From Ixodes scapularis (lineage: Eukaryota; Arthropoda; Arachnida; Ixodida; Ixodidae): DNA of 64,000 bases. This document shows, piece by piece, positions 11,131-22,083 of the stretch. Under the pieces are notes generated by a model, which was not told where the DNA came from, searched no databases, and saw nothing but the letters and a program-made list of their open reading frames with translations. Each line of letters starts with the position of its first letter. Positions within the stretch are counted from its first letter, which is position 1. The stretch lies in the NCBI RefSeq assembly GCF_016920785.2, contig NW_024609880.1, positions 50,058,296 through 50,122,295 of the forward strand, given 5' to 3'. A program made the translations under genes and the position numbers.

Positions 11131-11431
11131 TGGTCCCTCGATTTCCATTTGATGACGTCACAGAGGTGTCACGCCGTCGTCGGCTACGACCCTGGCGGTG
11201 TCACAGCATCGGTGGTAGCTGCGGCAGACGCCTGTTCTGCTGCAAGTCATTGTCCAGCTTGAGAGCCCACGGAAGCTTCGGCAGTGGGCTGGGACGCCGC
11301 GACAACAAGGACACCGTCATTCACTTAAACCTTTGACCATAACTTCTACGTTTACCCGTCAGGATCGCGACATCCGACAGCATGACGCCGCTCCGACTTC
11401 TGTGACGTCATTTGGTGTCACTTTGGGACCA
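11131..11431 (+). mobile_element. TIR MITE, 'GGTCCC' family copy 2
   Basis: This 301-bp direct partner of 1172-1474 is bounded by TGGTCCCTCGATTTCCA and TGTCACTTTGGGACCA. Inside each end is a TGACGTCACAG-like word in inverted orientation (11152-11162 and, inverted, 11400-11410), which extends the TIR to about 35 bp. An A-run precedes it at 11119-11130. Confidence 0.7.
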
Positions 11432-12543
11432 CTTTGGATGGATAGGCGAAATAGAACGCTAAGCACACCGGTCGGAGACGCAACATAATCTTGCAGACTA
11501 AACGAACAAATAAATCAGCGGTTCCTCGAATCGGGGCTTCAACTTAAGATTAAATATATTCGTCAGTTTCACTCCTGGCTGCTCTCTTCAAAAAGATAAA
11601 TACTTTTAGCTACCTTTTCCTGTTTTCCGCCAATGCGCTCGTTCCATTCATTAAGATTTGAATACGATAGAGAAGTATCGTTCTGTCTCAGGCACAGGGA
11701 TAGCCTTGGAGGCACAGCTGCGCGCCATGTTGGGACAAACGCACATCTCAATCATTGTGCAAATTTCTCCACTTTATTCTATAAATATACCGATAGAGAT
11801 GGAATCTTCTTTTGCACGTGGCATGACTATGAAATAAACGGTCCCTCCAAAGCATTTTATTTTTTTTTTTTTTTTAATTTACGCTTGAACAAGTGCATGT
11901 GACTCTCGCAACGAAGTAAAAATAATTTTAAAAAAAAATGGGTTACTTGCAACGCAATACGTAAAATAAGTTCAGAATTCCGAGTACATTTTCTCTTCGT
12001 TGATCACACAGTTGGTAAGGACCAATAAGCACCACAAACAATGGAGGGCGTCAGGGCATCATAAGCGATGTTCATTAATGTCCAGGGAGCCCGGAACCTT
12101 TATACTGCTATAAAGACGTGGCCCACCGGCGGATTTAAAGAAAGTTCAGGCGAAGATGTTGGTGGCAATCACGCGCTTCAGTGCCATCAAAAGGAGTCAC
12201 TTTTTTTTTTTTTAGCTAGTTGTTTTTATGTGCCAACATGGTTGCTCTACCAACACCGTCAGCATAACGTCACAAAACGCTCCTGTTTGCCACTGATCGG
12301 TGCTCTATACGAAATAGACGTTCGTTTTCTTCTTGCAGAGCCCCTTTAAATGCGCTTTTGGGACTGCAAACATTTCGCAAGGGCGACAAGTTCTTCCACA
12401 TTTTTGGTTCTCAACACGTCATGTCTCTCTTGGTCTGATAAATTGGAACATGTACCGGGACGTTTATCCATAAAAAATAATCGAATAAATGTAGCATAGT
12501 GAAACTGGAGAAGGACGTTAACGTGATCCTTTTTTCTGTTAAA
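11432..12543. other. intergenic, nothing recognised
   Basis: AT-rich sequence with homopolymer T tracts at 11861-11876 and 12200-12213. No exon, RNA gene or element boundary could be supported. Confidence 0.4.
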
Positions 12544-12867
12544 AGCGCAGCTCTTAGGGGCCCGTTTCCAGCTTGAGCGGCGTCGGCGTAACCGCGAGGT
12601 CACGTGACCCCCCCCCCCCCCCCCGAGGTCACGTGACCTCATAGGGATAAGTGACCTCCGTGAGGTCACGTGACCCCGGTGACGTCACGTGACCCTCGTG
12701 AGGCGACGGCGACGCCGCTCGGAGGGTGGAGTAGCAGACAGGATGAGGACGTGATCGAGGAGGAGGGAGGAAGGATATACCTTCCCCTCAGTACCCTTCC
12801 CTCCTCCTCCTCAAGAGCTGCGCTCAAATTCGGCGTTACATGGAGTTGTAAACGGTTTTCATTTTTA
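12544..12867 (+). mobile_element. minisatellite MITE, copy A (CACGTG array)
   Basis: The left end is AGCGCAGCTCTTAGG..GCCCGTTTCCAGCTTGAGCG; the right end is CTCAAGAGCTGCGCTCAAATTCGGCGTTAC..TGTAAACGGTTTTCATTTTT. Both ends recur at 14921-15588 and 34704-35008. Between them is an array of the palindrome GGTCACGTGACC: core words at about 12598, 12627, 12664 and 12683, split by a C16 tract near 12608-12624. A purine/pyrimidine-rich patch (ggaggagggagg) precedes the right end. No ORF. Confidence 0.75.
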
Positions 12868-12930
12868 CTCGCCTCCCGGGATGAAGTATTTGACGCATAC
12901 CCAGCAGTTCCACTTATCATGGCGGCGAAC

Positions 12931-13832
12931 CAGGGATGGGCAAAATACACGCAAATATGTATCGAAATACAAATACAAAATACTTCGTCAAAAATGTATT
13001 TAATTACAAATCTAATAACATTTGCAAAAAAAGCATTTAAGTAGAGGATACAAATACAACCAAATGTATTTGGTCTCCTCCAAATACTTTTTCAAATACA
13101 TTCCTCAAAATTTGCGTCAGCGACTTCAGGGCACCTGGAACGGGTTTCTGGGTATCTGATTTTAATTTTGCATCGCACTCTCGCGAGTTAGTGTGCGAGG
13201 CCCTAGTAACGTAATAGAAATATAATCACTAAAAAAATGTAATCAGCTTGGACGTAATAGTTGAAAAAAGTACAGAGCTTCAAGCAGCTTTTTTTGTCGA
13301 TTACATTTTGGTATAGACCAAGAAAGAACCGAGACGACCAAGACGCGCAGCACTAGCTAGAGAATTTTTTATTGTTGCAACTCGCTCCAGTTACGAAAAT
13401 CTGGACGACCCACGAAATTAGAATGTTCCAGTCAAAAATATGGATGGAAATCAGGCTGGAAAACATCACAAGTTGTCACAGGCACTTATTTAGCCAGTCT
13501 GCCTGTGAACGTCGATATCGTCACTATTCTTGCCCTGGACTACCACCGTAAGCACAAAGTCACTAAACGCTTGTGCTTGATTGAGAGACACTGCATTCGG
13601 TGCAGAACGTAGTTTTCTTCCTGCTCTGGACAGTGACAATAAATTTGAGGGATGTATTTTCGCCCACAAAATTGTATTTAATTACAATTGTATTTGAAAT
13701 ACCCACGTTTTAGTATTTAAATACACACGTCAAATACATTACCCAATTTGTAATTAAATACAAATGAAAAATACACAAAGTATTTGAAATACGTATTTCA
13801 AATACGTGTATTTCAAATACTGCCCATCCCTG
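12931..13832. mobile_element. hAT non-autonomous element with AAATAC repeats
   Basis: Terminal repeats are CAGGGATGGGCA at 12931 and TGCCCATCCCTG ending at 13832. They are flanked by a perfect 8-bp duplication CGGCGAAC (12923-12930 and 13833-13840). These features are diagnostic of hAT transposition. Subterminal regions are packed with 'aaatac(a/g)' hexamer repeats in both orientations (12960-13100 and 13670-13820). There is no transposase domain, so the element is non-autonomous. Confidence 0.93.
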
Positions 13833-13840
13833 CGGCGAAC

Positions 13841-14614
13841 AATTTGCCTGTAGCTGTGAAAGAGCGGTGCATAGACAAATTTCCGGGGGAAAAGAAAATT
13901 AAACCATTTGAAACTTTGAGATTGCAAGCATAGCATTGAAAACAAACGATGTCAAGTGCAAGACTGTATGACGGGTGTCAGCAGTTTGGCGAAGGACGAC
14001 AGCCGGTGACAAATCAGCCGCACTGACACATCCGTCCGACTGCAGTCACGAAGCCCGGCTCTTTTTATGCCAAAAGAGTCCGGGAACTGTCAAAGCAATC
14101 GCAGCAGTACCCGGACGAGCACAGGGAATACCTCGAGAAATTGGCGCATTTTCATACTTGTCGGATTTTTTTATTTTATTTTTATTTCCTCTATAATATG
14201 AATAAAAGTCCCAGTCAACGTACGTTGTAACACTGTGGCATAGGGAGGCACAGGACAAACACAAATACGAAGCAGTTAGAGCTTTGTGTATGTGGGTGTC
14301 CAGTGCTCCAGGTCTTCAATGTTGATAAATAGTGGTTTTCTTTATTCCTCTGACAGCTGGAACTTTCAACGTAAAAAGTCGGTGTGCACAGCCCTGCGAG
14401 TTTAGTGGCAACTTTCGTGTCCTGGGGACCTGTCTTTTGTCCACATTATTCTCCTCGGTTGTAACCACGGTATGGTTGTGACAAAGGAGATCACTTCTTT
14501 AACATAATACCATGACGCTGCGCAAGTCAACGACGACGAGCTACGACGCCTTCTACGCCGATCGCGTAAGAGCCTCAATAAATCGAAGCTACGCTAGTAC
14601 TCATTAAAGGGTTA
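13841..14614. other. intergenic, nothing recognised
   Basis: No gene or clear repeat boundary was found. Confidence 0.4.
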
Positions 14615-14830
14615 TGTGCAGTGCGTGAACACTATTCACTGGCGGCCACAGCTGTGTGCGCGAATGCTGAGCGCGTACCGATGTTGAGCTTCTACAGTTC
14701 TTTGCAACCTAGATTCCACACCATCAAGATCGTCAGTCTTATAAACCTTTAATATGAGCTCGTTCTGAGCATGCGCTCTAAACGGCGCCCTCAAATACTG
14801 CGTCCAATGAATACCCCCTATAGTTATCCC
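14615..14830 (+). repeat. dispersed repeat, 'ttcactggcggc' family copy 1
   Basis: It matches 31145-31345 in the same orientation in ordered blocks: 'attcactggcggc', 'gagcttc.acag', 'gattccacacca.caagat', 'gtcttaaa'-type, 'ctcaaata.(c/t)g(c/t)gtcca(a/g)tga'. No TIRs or ORF were identified. The family is unassigned. Confidence 0.55.
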
Positions 14831-14920
14831 AATAGCGTAACGCTACCAAAACGCTCACTGCGTTCGTGTGATGTGACGCTTCATCGCACGCTATTAAACG
14901 CAACTGGTTTTTTTTTTTTT

Positions 14921-15588
14921 AGAGCGCAGCTCTCAGGCGCCCGTTTCCGGCTTGAGCGGCGTCGCCATCGGCGTCGGCGTAAACGCGCGTAACCCTCCTA
15001 ACCCTCGTGAGGGTTACGAGGGTTACTCTCACGAGGGTTACCCTCACGAGGATCACGAGGGTTACCCTCGAAAACCTCGTAAGAATAACCCTGGTAACCC
15101 TCGTAACCCTCACGAGGGTTACGAGGGTTAGTTACCCTCAAAAGGGTTACCTTCACGAGGGACACGAGGGTTATGAGTTACCCTCACGAGGGTTATGAGT
15201 TACCCTCACCAGGGTCACGAGAGTTATTCTCACGAGGGTCACGAGTGTCACCCTCACAAGGGTTACTAGGGTTACCCTCACGAGGGTCACGACGGTTACC
15301 CTCACGACGGTCACAGTGGTTACCCTCACGGGGGTCACGAGGGTTACCCTCACGAAGGTCATGAGGGTTACTCCCTGAGGTCACGTGACCCCCGATGTCA
15401 CGTGATCCACCTGAGGTCACGTGACCCCCCTGATGTCATGTGACCCCCTTAGGTCACGTGACCTCAGGGAGTCACCTATCCCTCAGTACCCTTCCATCCT
15501 ATCCCTCAGTACCCATCCATCCTCCTCCTCAAAAGCTGCGCTCTAATCCGGCGTTACGGGGTATTGTAAAAGGCTTTCATTTTTTATT
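14921..15588 (+). mobile_element. minisatellite MITE, copy B (GGGTTACCCTC array)
   Basis: The left end is AGAGCGCAGCTCTCAGGCGCC and the right end AAAAGCTGCGCTCTAATCCGGCGTTAC..GGCTTTCATTTTTT. The core at about 14991-15375 is an irregular array of 14-16-bp units of the type 'gagggttaccctcac'. These are self-complementary, which is why both strands stay open as Arg/Thr/Val-rich frames that are not genes. At 15380-15470 the array changes to 'ggtcacgtgacccc' units, the same palindrome as in copy A. A T-run precedes the element. Confidence 0.8.
14991..15375. repeat. palindromic minisatellite (gagggttaccctcac)n
   Basis: About 25 imperfect units alternate 'cctcacgag' and 'ggttac' so that neighbouring units are mutually inverted. 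The opposite-strand frames here are composition artefacts. Confidence 0.85.
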
Positions 15589-16334
15589 TGTTCGATAAAG
15601 TTGTTTGGTCAGCGCGTGCCAACATTTTAAAATCGACCACCGTAACATCCCGAGAGATGCCCCGCATCCGAAAGATAGCCCGCCCCCTATTTTTACCTCA
15701 ATTTGCTACATTTTTTTTTTTTTTTTTTTTTTTTTTAACACCGAAAGTTAACCTGCTTTTTGTAACAGCAGTGTTGGGATCAACGATGGCCTCGGCCTAA
15801 ATGCGGCTAGTTAGTTATGGCGGGACACAAGCGGACGTTGCTGACTGGGAAGTATAGTCATAGTTGCACCTCGTCACGATAACAACCTTGGAAGGGACAC
15901 ATAACCTAAAAATAACTTTTTTTTACCTTTTCTTTTTATTGTACATTTATAGTTAGCCTACTCTATATTTTCACTCGAGTTGCTCTTAATTTTAGGTGAG
16001 CTATCTCTCGGGATATTACGGTATATATATATCTATTTTTTTTTTTTTTCGATCGACCTGGAATGAAAGTATACGGATAACCCGGTTACGACGATGGCCA
16101 GGCGGATTTTTTAAATATATATATTGCTTAATCTATCTGATCCTCAGAATATTCAGAGCGTACGATTTTAATAAAAACACTTTTTTTTTTTTAGGGCAGC
16201 GAGAGGCGAGTTTCCTTGTCACCATGTATTTATGAGGCTTTTTTTAATTGTTGGTCTTGGGGGCTATGTTGCCATCGCAGTATCGACAATTACTATTAGA
16301 GGCCAGGTCAATTGTTAAAATTCTAACCGTTTTT
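15589..16334. other. intergenic with homopolymer T tracts
   Basis: T tracts lie at 15712-15736, 15918-15924, 16037-16050 and 16182-16192. No gene was recognised. An A/T-rich flank leads into the TIR element at about 16338. Confidence 0.4.
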
Positions 16335-16337
16335 TTT

Positions 16338-16622
16338 AATAATAATTGATAAATTTTCACGTTTGTTAACCTGATTTATACATTAAGCGCAAAAAGAGCG
16401 CCGCGTACCTGGCTCACAAACACGCTTAGAAGAGGGACGTCGTTTCAGTCACGCCGTCACTTCTGTCATCGGCGCACAGGCTGACGAAGGAGTGACGACA
16501 GGTTTGAAATGACTACCTCACTTTTCAAAGCATCATTGTGAGCAAGGGTTGCGGCGCTCTTTTTGAGCGCAATTTTTAAATCGGGTTTAAAAAGATGCGA
16601 AAATAAATCAATATATTAGAAA
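16338..16622. mobile_element. palindromic MITE, about 285 bp
   Basis: The two halves are inverted. Left 'aacctgatttatacattaag' then CGCAAAAAGAGCGCCGC, 'ggctcacaaa' and 'gtcgtttcagtcac' pair with right 'gtgacgacaggtttgaaatg', 'tgtgagc', GCGGCGCTCTTTTTGAGCGC and 'aatcgggttt'. The tips are AT-rich and imprecise, so the boundaries are approximate. No ORF. Confidence 0.7.
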
Positions 16623-16972
16623 ACATTTTCTTTTATTTTGTTTATTGGTGTGGCAGTGTATTAACTGATTTTAGTTAACGGCCAAATTATCGTGACGATG
16701 ATCCCCTCATTTAACGTTTGCTGAGCCTGATAAATACATGGTAAAGACGGAGCTCGTCTTCTTCTCATCCCCTTAAAACGAAATCTGTAAGAGTTAAAAT
16801 TAAACACTTTGTATAAGTGACAATTAGACAAAAGATAAATGTATGGTACATCACGCTGCTCAACTTAATGTGATTATATAGTCATAAGAAAGCCGTCCTT
16901 ACACCACCCTAGATAGACATTAGAACAATAATTAAAGGCTTTACGTTGGCTGGACGAAAATTAACCCCTATA

Positions 16973-17146
16973 CAGTCAAATCTCGTAAATTCAAACTCGA
17001 AGAGGACCGAAAATGTGTTTGAATAAAGCAAAGTTTGAAATATCGGGAGTATCCCTCCATCGAGACACATAGGATGGGACCTGCATGTTAGTTTGAATTA
17101 TCCGGAAGTTTGAACTAAGAGAGTTTGAATTAACGAGATTCGACTG
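16973..17146. mobile_element. pogo/Tigger-like MITE
   Basis: The left tip CAGTCAAATCTCGTAAATTC at 16973 (preceded by TA) and the right tip, whose inverse is CAGTCGAATCTCGTTAATTC ending at 17146, match the usual pogo/Tigger terminus. The interior has several 'gtttgaa' words. At 174 bp it has no transposase. The right-hand TA duplication has been replaced by the adjoining microsatellite. Confidence 0.7.
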
Positions 17147-17206
17147 CACTACTACTACTACTACTACTACTGCTACTGCTACTACTACTACTACTACTAC
17201 TACTAC

Positions 17207-17251
<45 letters not shown>
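17145..17251 (+). repeat. (ACT)n-(AAT)n microsatellite
   Basis: Trinucleotide runs change from ACT (with two GCT interruptions) to AAT. This gives the meaningless Leu/Val-rich frame on the minus strand. It directly abuts the pogo-like MITE. Confidence 0.95.
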
Positions 17252-17253
<2 letters not shown>

Positions 17254-18152
17254 TAAACTGTTTATTTTTACTCCCAAGGAATGTGGAGGGCAGGGGAAAA
17301 AGCTGCAGTCGCAGCTTGACAAGGCCCCTCCTCCCCCGGCACTTGGCATACACCGCAGGAATACACTTCAAATCAAATACGCACTCCAAATTATCAAAAA
17401 ATTTGAAATCGAAAAACAGATATCTGGGAAAGTAACAATAACGCATACATTATGGATACATACAAAAAATACGCACGGATTGATATAACAATGAAGCAAA
17501 AGTGGAAATTAATAATCAGTAAAGAATACTTTTTTTAACAGGAATACAAGGTACGTAATGAAAATGCAATTATACAATTTTGATTATACAAAATAGGTTC
17601 GGGGAAACTTCAATATAAATCAGCTGTAAAATGTGTAAAATATCTATTTTTACTACCTCCAGATTAAAATTTATTTTCCTTAAGTCACAGGTAAAAAAAA
17701 AAAAAAAAAAAAATAGCAGCGGTTATGGAAGAATACGATTCAAAAGGATCACATAGATAACTCAACAACCGCCGGCAGATGCAGGAGATTTCGATAACAT
17801 TGATTCTAGGAATTCCCATTTCCCGCGAGACATCATGTTTAGTGCGATCATTATTTTCGGAGACAGCTCGAAAGAACATCACCACCTTATGATAGATCTA
17901 TTTTGTCCCAGGCTATGGTGAGGTTCGTGATTAAAGGAGCTCCTCTCTGCCCACGAATTTTTCTTTAAAAGATATACAACTTAAAATTGATTATTAACGT
18001 TCAAAAATAAATTTAGAAACTAATGTCAAATATGTTTTATTACCTTCACACGTCAAACGAATACTATGGAGATTTGTTTTAATGACACGGGGATTCTAGG
18101 AATTAATGAGGCCGTGTACGATAATGTATGTGCTGCCAATAGCGGTCCAAAA
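17252..18152. other. AT-rich upstream region of the secreted-protein gene
   Basis: No coding region was seen; an A17 run lies at 17694-17712. The last 100 bp before 18197 may be the promoter of the gene that follows. Confidence 0.4.
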
Positions 18153-18175
18153 TATATAGGTATACATCTTTCAGT
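18153..18175 (+). promoter_or_regulatory. possible TATA box and TCAGT initiator
   Basis: TATATA lies at 18153-18158 and the arthropod-type initiator TCAGT at 18171-18175, 22 bp before the ATG at 18197. The TATA-to-initiator distance is a little shorter than the usual 25-30 bp, so this is a suggestion only. Confidence 0.3.
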
Positions 18176-18196
18176 TCGTCCCGCGGGCGGCCAACA

Positions 18197-18266
18197 ATGA
18201 AGAAGTTTTCTTGCTTTGCGCTGTTTCTGGTGACGAACCTTTGTGTTTCTGGCAGAAGCATACGCA
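18197..18266 (+). CDS. secreted protein, exon 1 (signal peptide)
   Basis: The exon starts ATG at 18197 and reads MKKFSCFALFLVTNLCVSG-RSIR: a two-Lys start, a hydrophobic core and a small-residue cleavage site, a textbook signal peptide. The ATG context 'ccaacaATG' is good for an arthropod. If unspliced, the frame stops at about 18376. The donor A|GTGAGC at 18267 gives a phase-1 end, the usual arrangement for signal-peptide exons of secreted proteins. Joined to 18422 (acceptor ACACAG), it forms an uninterrupted frame. The family was not recognised. This splice model is inference. Confidence 0.55.
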
Positions 18267-18421
18267 GTGAGCCTTCTACCTTCAGCTGCGCACAGTCTGC
18301 GGTTCCCAGTTATAAAACAAAACGTTTCGTAGAGGACGAAGCAATAGAATTACCTCCCTTCCATTGGCTTTCTTGAGGAAGGAAAGTGTATCTGCCATAT
18401 TTTACATTAAAGTATACACAG

Positions 18422-18624
18422 TACTCGCCAAAACTTATGGGAAACACAAGGACTTCCTGTTTTCTCATGGCAGCGCTACTTTAGATGAGGCTGAACAACG
18501 GTTTCTTGACTTTAACACCTCGGGATGGTTTGTCAAGTGCGACGTCACGAAACCGTTGCTCGGCTGCCGCAAGAATAACGTTCCCAAGAGAAAAGACATA
18601 GTCTGCGAGTTCCGTCTAAGTTTG
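18422..18624 (+). CDS. secreted protein, exon 2, family unknown
   Basis: The exon follows TATACACAG at 18413-18421 and ends before GTAAGG at 18625 in phase 0. It reads (I)LAKTYGKHKDFLFSHG.., then LDEAEQRFLDFNTSGWFVKC, then DVTKPLLGCRKNNVPKRK and ICxF-type 'DIVCEFRLSL'. Three cysteines, one Asn-x-Ser/Thr site (NTS) and a basic stretch are visible. With exon 1 this gives about 91 residues, and the gene must continue beyond the donor. Tick saliva is rich in fast-evolving small secreted proteins of this size, and membership in such a family is possible. I recognise no domain (it does not look like a Kunitz, lipocalin or cystatin core). No downstream exon could be identified before 20977. Confidence 0.5.
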
Positions 18625-18731
18625 GTAAGGTCTCTACCTCTGCTTTGAAATGTCGCGAATGCAAAACCATTCTTAAGAGTCAAAGACTTTCGAAGAAACC
18701 GCGCACGACAGTGGCGTACACCGGGAAAGGG

Positions 18732-18772
<41 letters not shown>

Positions 18773-20977
18773 CGAAGAGGTGAATCTTTAGACGAACCCC
18801 CCCTAAACAAAAAGAATGACGAAAGGACCAGAAGACGCTCATCCCTATCCTTGGAACTGGGAAGAAGTGATTCAACCTAAATCTATTCGCTTTTTTTTAG
18901 GGTGTTTTATGTGTTTATTATTGCCGAGTCTCGTCCTTATATCGCTCATCGTTAGTAGAAAGGTCTCACTATATTAGAGGGAGGGACAGATGCAGATATA
19001 AACAATTTACCGAAAGCAAACACCCTCTTCTCATCCTCCTTTCTTTTTCAACAATTTGCGCCGCCGTCGTCAAGTTATTTCAGTGCTTCATTGAAGTTCA
19101 GTGTTCTTTGCGAGCGGCTCTCTTTCTTGTTTGTCTCCAGTGGCGTACCAACTTGTTTTTTAGTTAGGAAGCAAACCGGACCCCCCCCCCCCCCCCCCCC
19201 CAGTGCCGGGGGACGGTTCCCTTGGTATCCCTTGGGCGCCGCCGGCCAGTGTTTTCCCTGCCCAGTGGCGGCTGTTTCAGGGGTGGCAAAACACATGCCT
19301 TGTCCCCCCCCCCCCCCCCCCCCCTTCCCCCGGTTGGTACGCCCATGTTTGTCTCATTTTTTTGTGAACATTTTACAGCTGGGTTTAGGACATAATGGTC
19401 GTGTACAAAATGATCCCGGATAAAACGGCCACGGACAAAATGGTCCCGCACAAAATCCCGACTGCAAACACGGACGGAAATGATCCCAAGTGGTTTGTTG
19501 AAACTTTGGGCACTCTTTGCAGTTTTAGTGAATTGAAGCTTCATTCAATACACGAGTAAGGTATACTTTAATGTATTTAATGTTTTTGTTATATGTGTGA
19601 GGAAACAACTAAAGTTAAAAAGTTAATTTAAGTTATATTATAGCTCCTTTGGCTCCATGACTCCTATTCGCATAGGTCAGAGCACTGTATAAAGCTGGAG
19701 ATTGGAAGCCACTAGACAAGTAAACACGCACACACTAAAAGCGCGAGGTCATGATGCACTCTACGATTGATTGAACCAGCTGGTAATAACATACACAAAA
19801 AAGACGACAAATGACATTAGTACTTTCTGTTTTCAGCACCGTTTGATTAGCCTTATCAGCTCGTAGGGCCAGCTGCATTGTGACTTTAGATTATAAATGC
19901 GGGAAGAAATTTTTTGAAAAAAATCCAACAGTATGTTTTATTATTTCGAACTAACACACGCTGCAAGAAAACGTATGCACATGATGATTGACATTATCAT
20001 GCACATACTACATATATGCAATGGCGTGCATGCAGTCGTGTATCGCTACTGCGTGAAGCACGTCAAAGGGACAGTGAGCATGAACTCAGTTTAAAGAAAG
20101 CTGTGCTGCCATAGAACTCAACCCACTCCAAACTGGTAAAAAGAGGCATTGGAACTTCGTGTCTCGGAGCCTCTTTGACGAAACCCAGCCCTGATGAAAT
20201 GGGAAGCAGCTTCCAGAGACAGGTCGACCAACTCTTGAGCGGGGTTCCCACACCAGACGTTGATTGACGTTGCAGGAAGGCCTAAAAAGGAGCTCATAGG
20301 CTCCAAGAAGAGCCCCCGAGAGCGCTTGAGGCAAAGGCCGGCAATAATTTCTTACATACATACCTTATCTCACAACTTAAAAAAAAAAAAAAAAATGCTG
20401 AATGTTATGATGCCTTGGTAGTGCTTTCTGCTCCAAATAAGCTATCTGGCTTGTGCCGAAAAATGAATCTCTCATCTGGGGAGGCATTTATGGCAAATGA
20501 ACGTGGTAATTGTCGGCATAGCAACGTCTTTGGAATACTATAGTGGATTACCTTGACTCAACCGGCCGGATATTGATAGCACACAGGAGCAGACAGCGTC
20601 CCGATAGACCTTTTTAATAAATTTCCCAAGCACCAAGGTGCATGCCACGAGCAACGAGTGTAGTTACAAGCGCTGCAAGTGCTGGCATCTGCAGTAGCAA
20701 TTAACTGTTCTAAAGCAAAAGCCTAAAACAAATTTTGCCTTGCACGCGCGTTCGTCAAAGCCTTATCATGATTATTTACTTCCCACTCTACAATCGCAGA
20801 GATTCCAAACAGTGACTTCAGCAAACAAAAACCTTTATTCTGCCCAATACAACCTACGGTGGACTAAAACATGACTGGTAAAAGTGAGCCGCAGAAACGC
20901 TTTGATAACAGCATGGAGGGTGTCCCTATTGGTGAATTTTAAGACTACAGATTGCAACGGCACCAGAAGCGGATTGG
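18625..20977. other. G/C-tract repeats and unassigned sequence
   Basis: The stretch contains G36 at 18735-18770, C21 at 19181-19201 and C21 at 19304-19324. Each lies in a 'cagtggcg(t/g)' context (18713, 19139, 19263), the usual tip of a widespread hAT/TIR repeat type. The C-tract at 19304 is followed by 'ggttggtacgcc'. Segment 19390-19460 has a short tandem repeat '..acaaaatggtcc..'. At 20041-20360 there is GC-richer, repeat-like sequence without a recognised protein. No 3' exon for the secreted-protein gene was found. Confidence 0.45.
20834..20839 (-). terminator. AATAAA poly-A signal, rhodanese A (minus)
   Basis: The reverse complement reads AATAAA about 140 bp after the stop of the minus-strand rhodanese gene, so it is a plausible poly(A) signal. 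Confidence 0.5.
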
Positions 20978-21044
20978 TCACTTCTTGAGCACCTCTCCTC
21001 CCTTCTCGACCCAGTCACAGAAGCTGCCTCTATAGAAGCGGGCC
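20978..21044 (-). CDS. rhodanese-domain protein A, terminal exon
   Basis: After acceptor ..TTACTAG the exon reads (K)ARFYRGSFCDWVEKGGEVLKK and TGA (stop at 20980-20978). 'xxYxGSxxDWxxKGGE' is the C-terminal signature of single-domain rhodaneses of the Hsp67B2/TSTD1 type. The one-base start completes the Lys codon left open (AA) at 23044, so the phases agree exactly. Confidence 0.9.
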
Positions 21045-21281
21045 CTAGTAAGAAGAAAAAAAACACATCATGTCACAATTTCATGAGCAACAAACATGAC
21101 ACTAGGTGCCACATTCAATGTACTCACATAGCACATAGCTTCCATACGTTTAAGGCTATTAAGCAGCCTCATACCGAGATGATACCTTGGCTTTTAGAGA
21201 ATGAGTTCACATCAAACTGGGGTGGTTTCATACTTTCACTGATAGTTACAAAACGTGAACGATAATCGAGTTGCAATTTAA

Positions 21282-21912
21282 AGGGCCCATGAAACGAATT
21301 TTGGGCTAAAATAAATCCATTTATATTGGGATTTTACTAATAGCACATGGTTCAGTGGGCCAAAACAAAAAAGGCAGAAAGTCAAAAGCCTAACTTTCGG
21401 TACGCAAATTTGAAAACACTGCGGACTATTTCGTACCTCCTTCCCTTCGTAAGCTCTCCGCCTTTTCACTGGGATACATCCGCGGACCCCGCAGCGCGTC
21501 ACCGGCTCCAAACGCACGTCACACGACGCCGGACCTCACTTATTCCCTGCACCCCTAAGCTGACATTGTGGTGGAAGCGACGCGCTTGCCGGACCAATCA
21601 ACCGCCCCCCTTTCATCACCTGACTTCATTCTCTGCGCGCGGGTATGCGCGAGAGAGCGAGATCACCTGGCAGAAGTGTGGCTGGCCCAAGGAGCACGCA
21701 GCTTCCACAGCACTGTCAGCTTCGGGGTGAAAAGCAAGTTTGGTTTGAATTTTGAGCGACGGGCTAATCTTCTATAAAAAAAAGTCGGAGCGTCGGAGCT
21801 AGAGGAGACTCCCCCTTTCCGTCTTCTTGGACGGTTTGGAAGAATGCGCGATTTATGAGTTGAGGAGGAAAGTTAAAACAGGAAAAAGTTGGAAAAGTGT
21901 TTCATGACTCCT
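21282..21912. mobile_element. TTAA-flanked MITE, 631 bp
   Basis: It is bounded by TTAA at 21278-21281 and 21913-21916. The ends AGGGCCCATGAAAC and GTTTCATGACTCCT (inverse AGGAGTCATGAAAC) form the TIR. TTAA duplication is typical of piggyBac-type transposition, but the tips are not canonical, so the superfamily is uncertain. It sits in the last intron of rhodanese A. Confidence 0.65.
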
Positions 21913-22083
21913 TTAAACTGCACCCCTCCTCCTCCTCCGTGAGAAACTAAACCTTCGAGTCCTCCAGCTATGTGGGTAATGGTGGCAAGCATTTCTAGCA
22001 CATGTATGTATTAGTGACACTCGTGAGCTTCAAACTTAAATGTGCACCTTCTGAAGGTTAATTTTCACACTGCTATGTTTACA

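Noticed and set aside
15007..15364. Arg/Thr/Val-rich protein genes on both strands
   Set aside because: Pure consequence of the palindromic minisatellite; no splice sites or domain.
14991..15375. Interstitial telomere-like repeat (TTAGGG type)
   Set aside because: Units are 'gagggttaccctcac' palindromes, not TTAGG/TTAGGG tracts.
16478..16515. Hammerhead ribozyme (CTGACGA ... GAAA), as known in some Penelope elements
   Set aside because: Stem II bases next to the core do not pair and the segment belongs to a palindromic MITE.
16991..17446. 151-residue minus-strand protein with poly-Leu/Val
   Set aside because: Translation of the ACT/AAT microsatellite.
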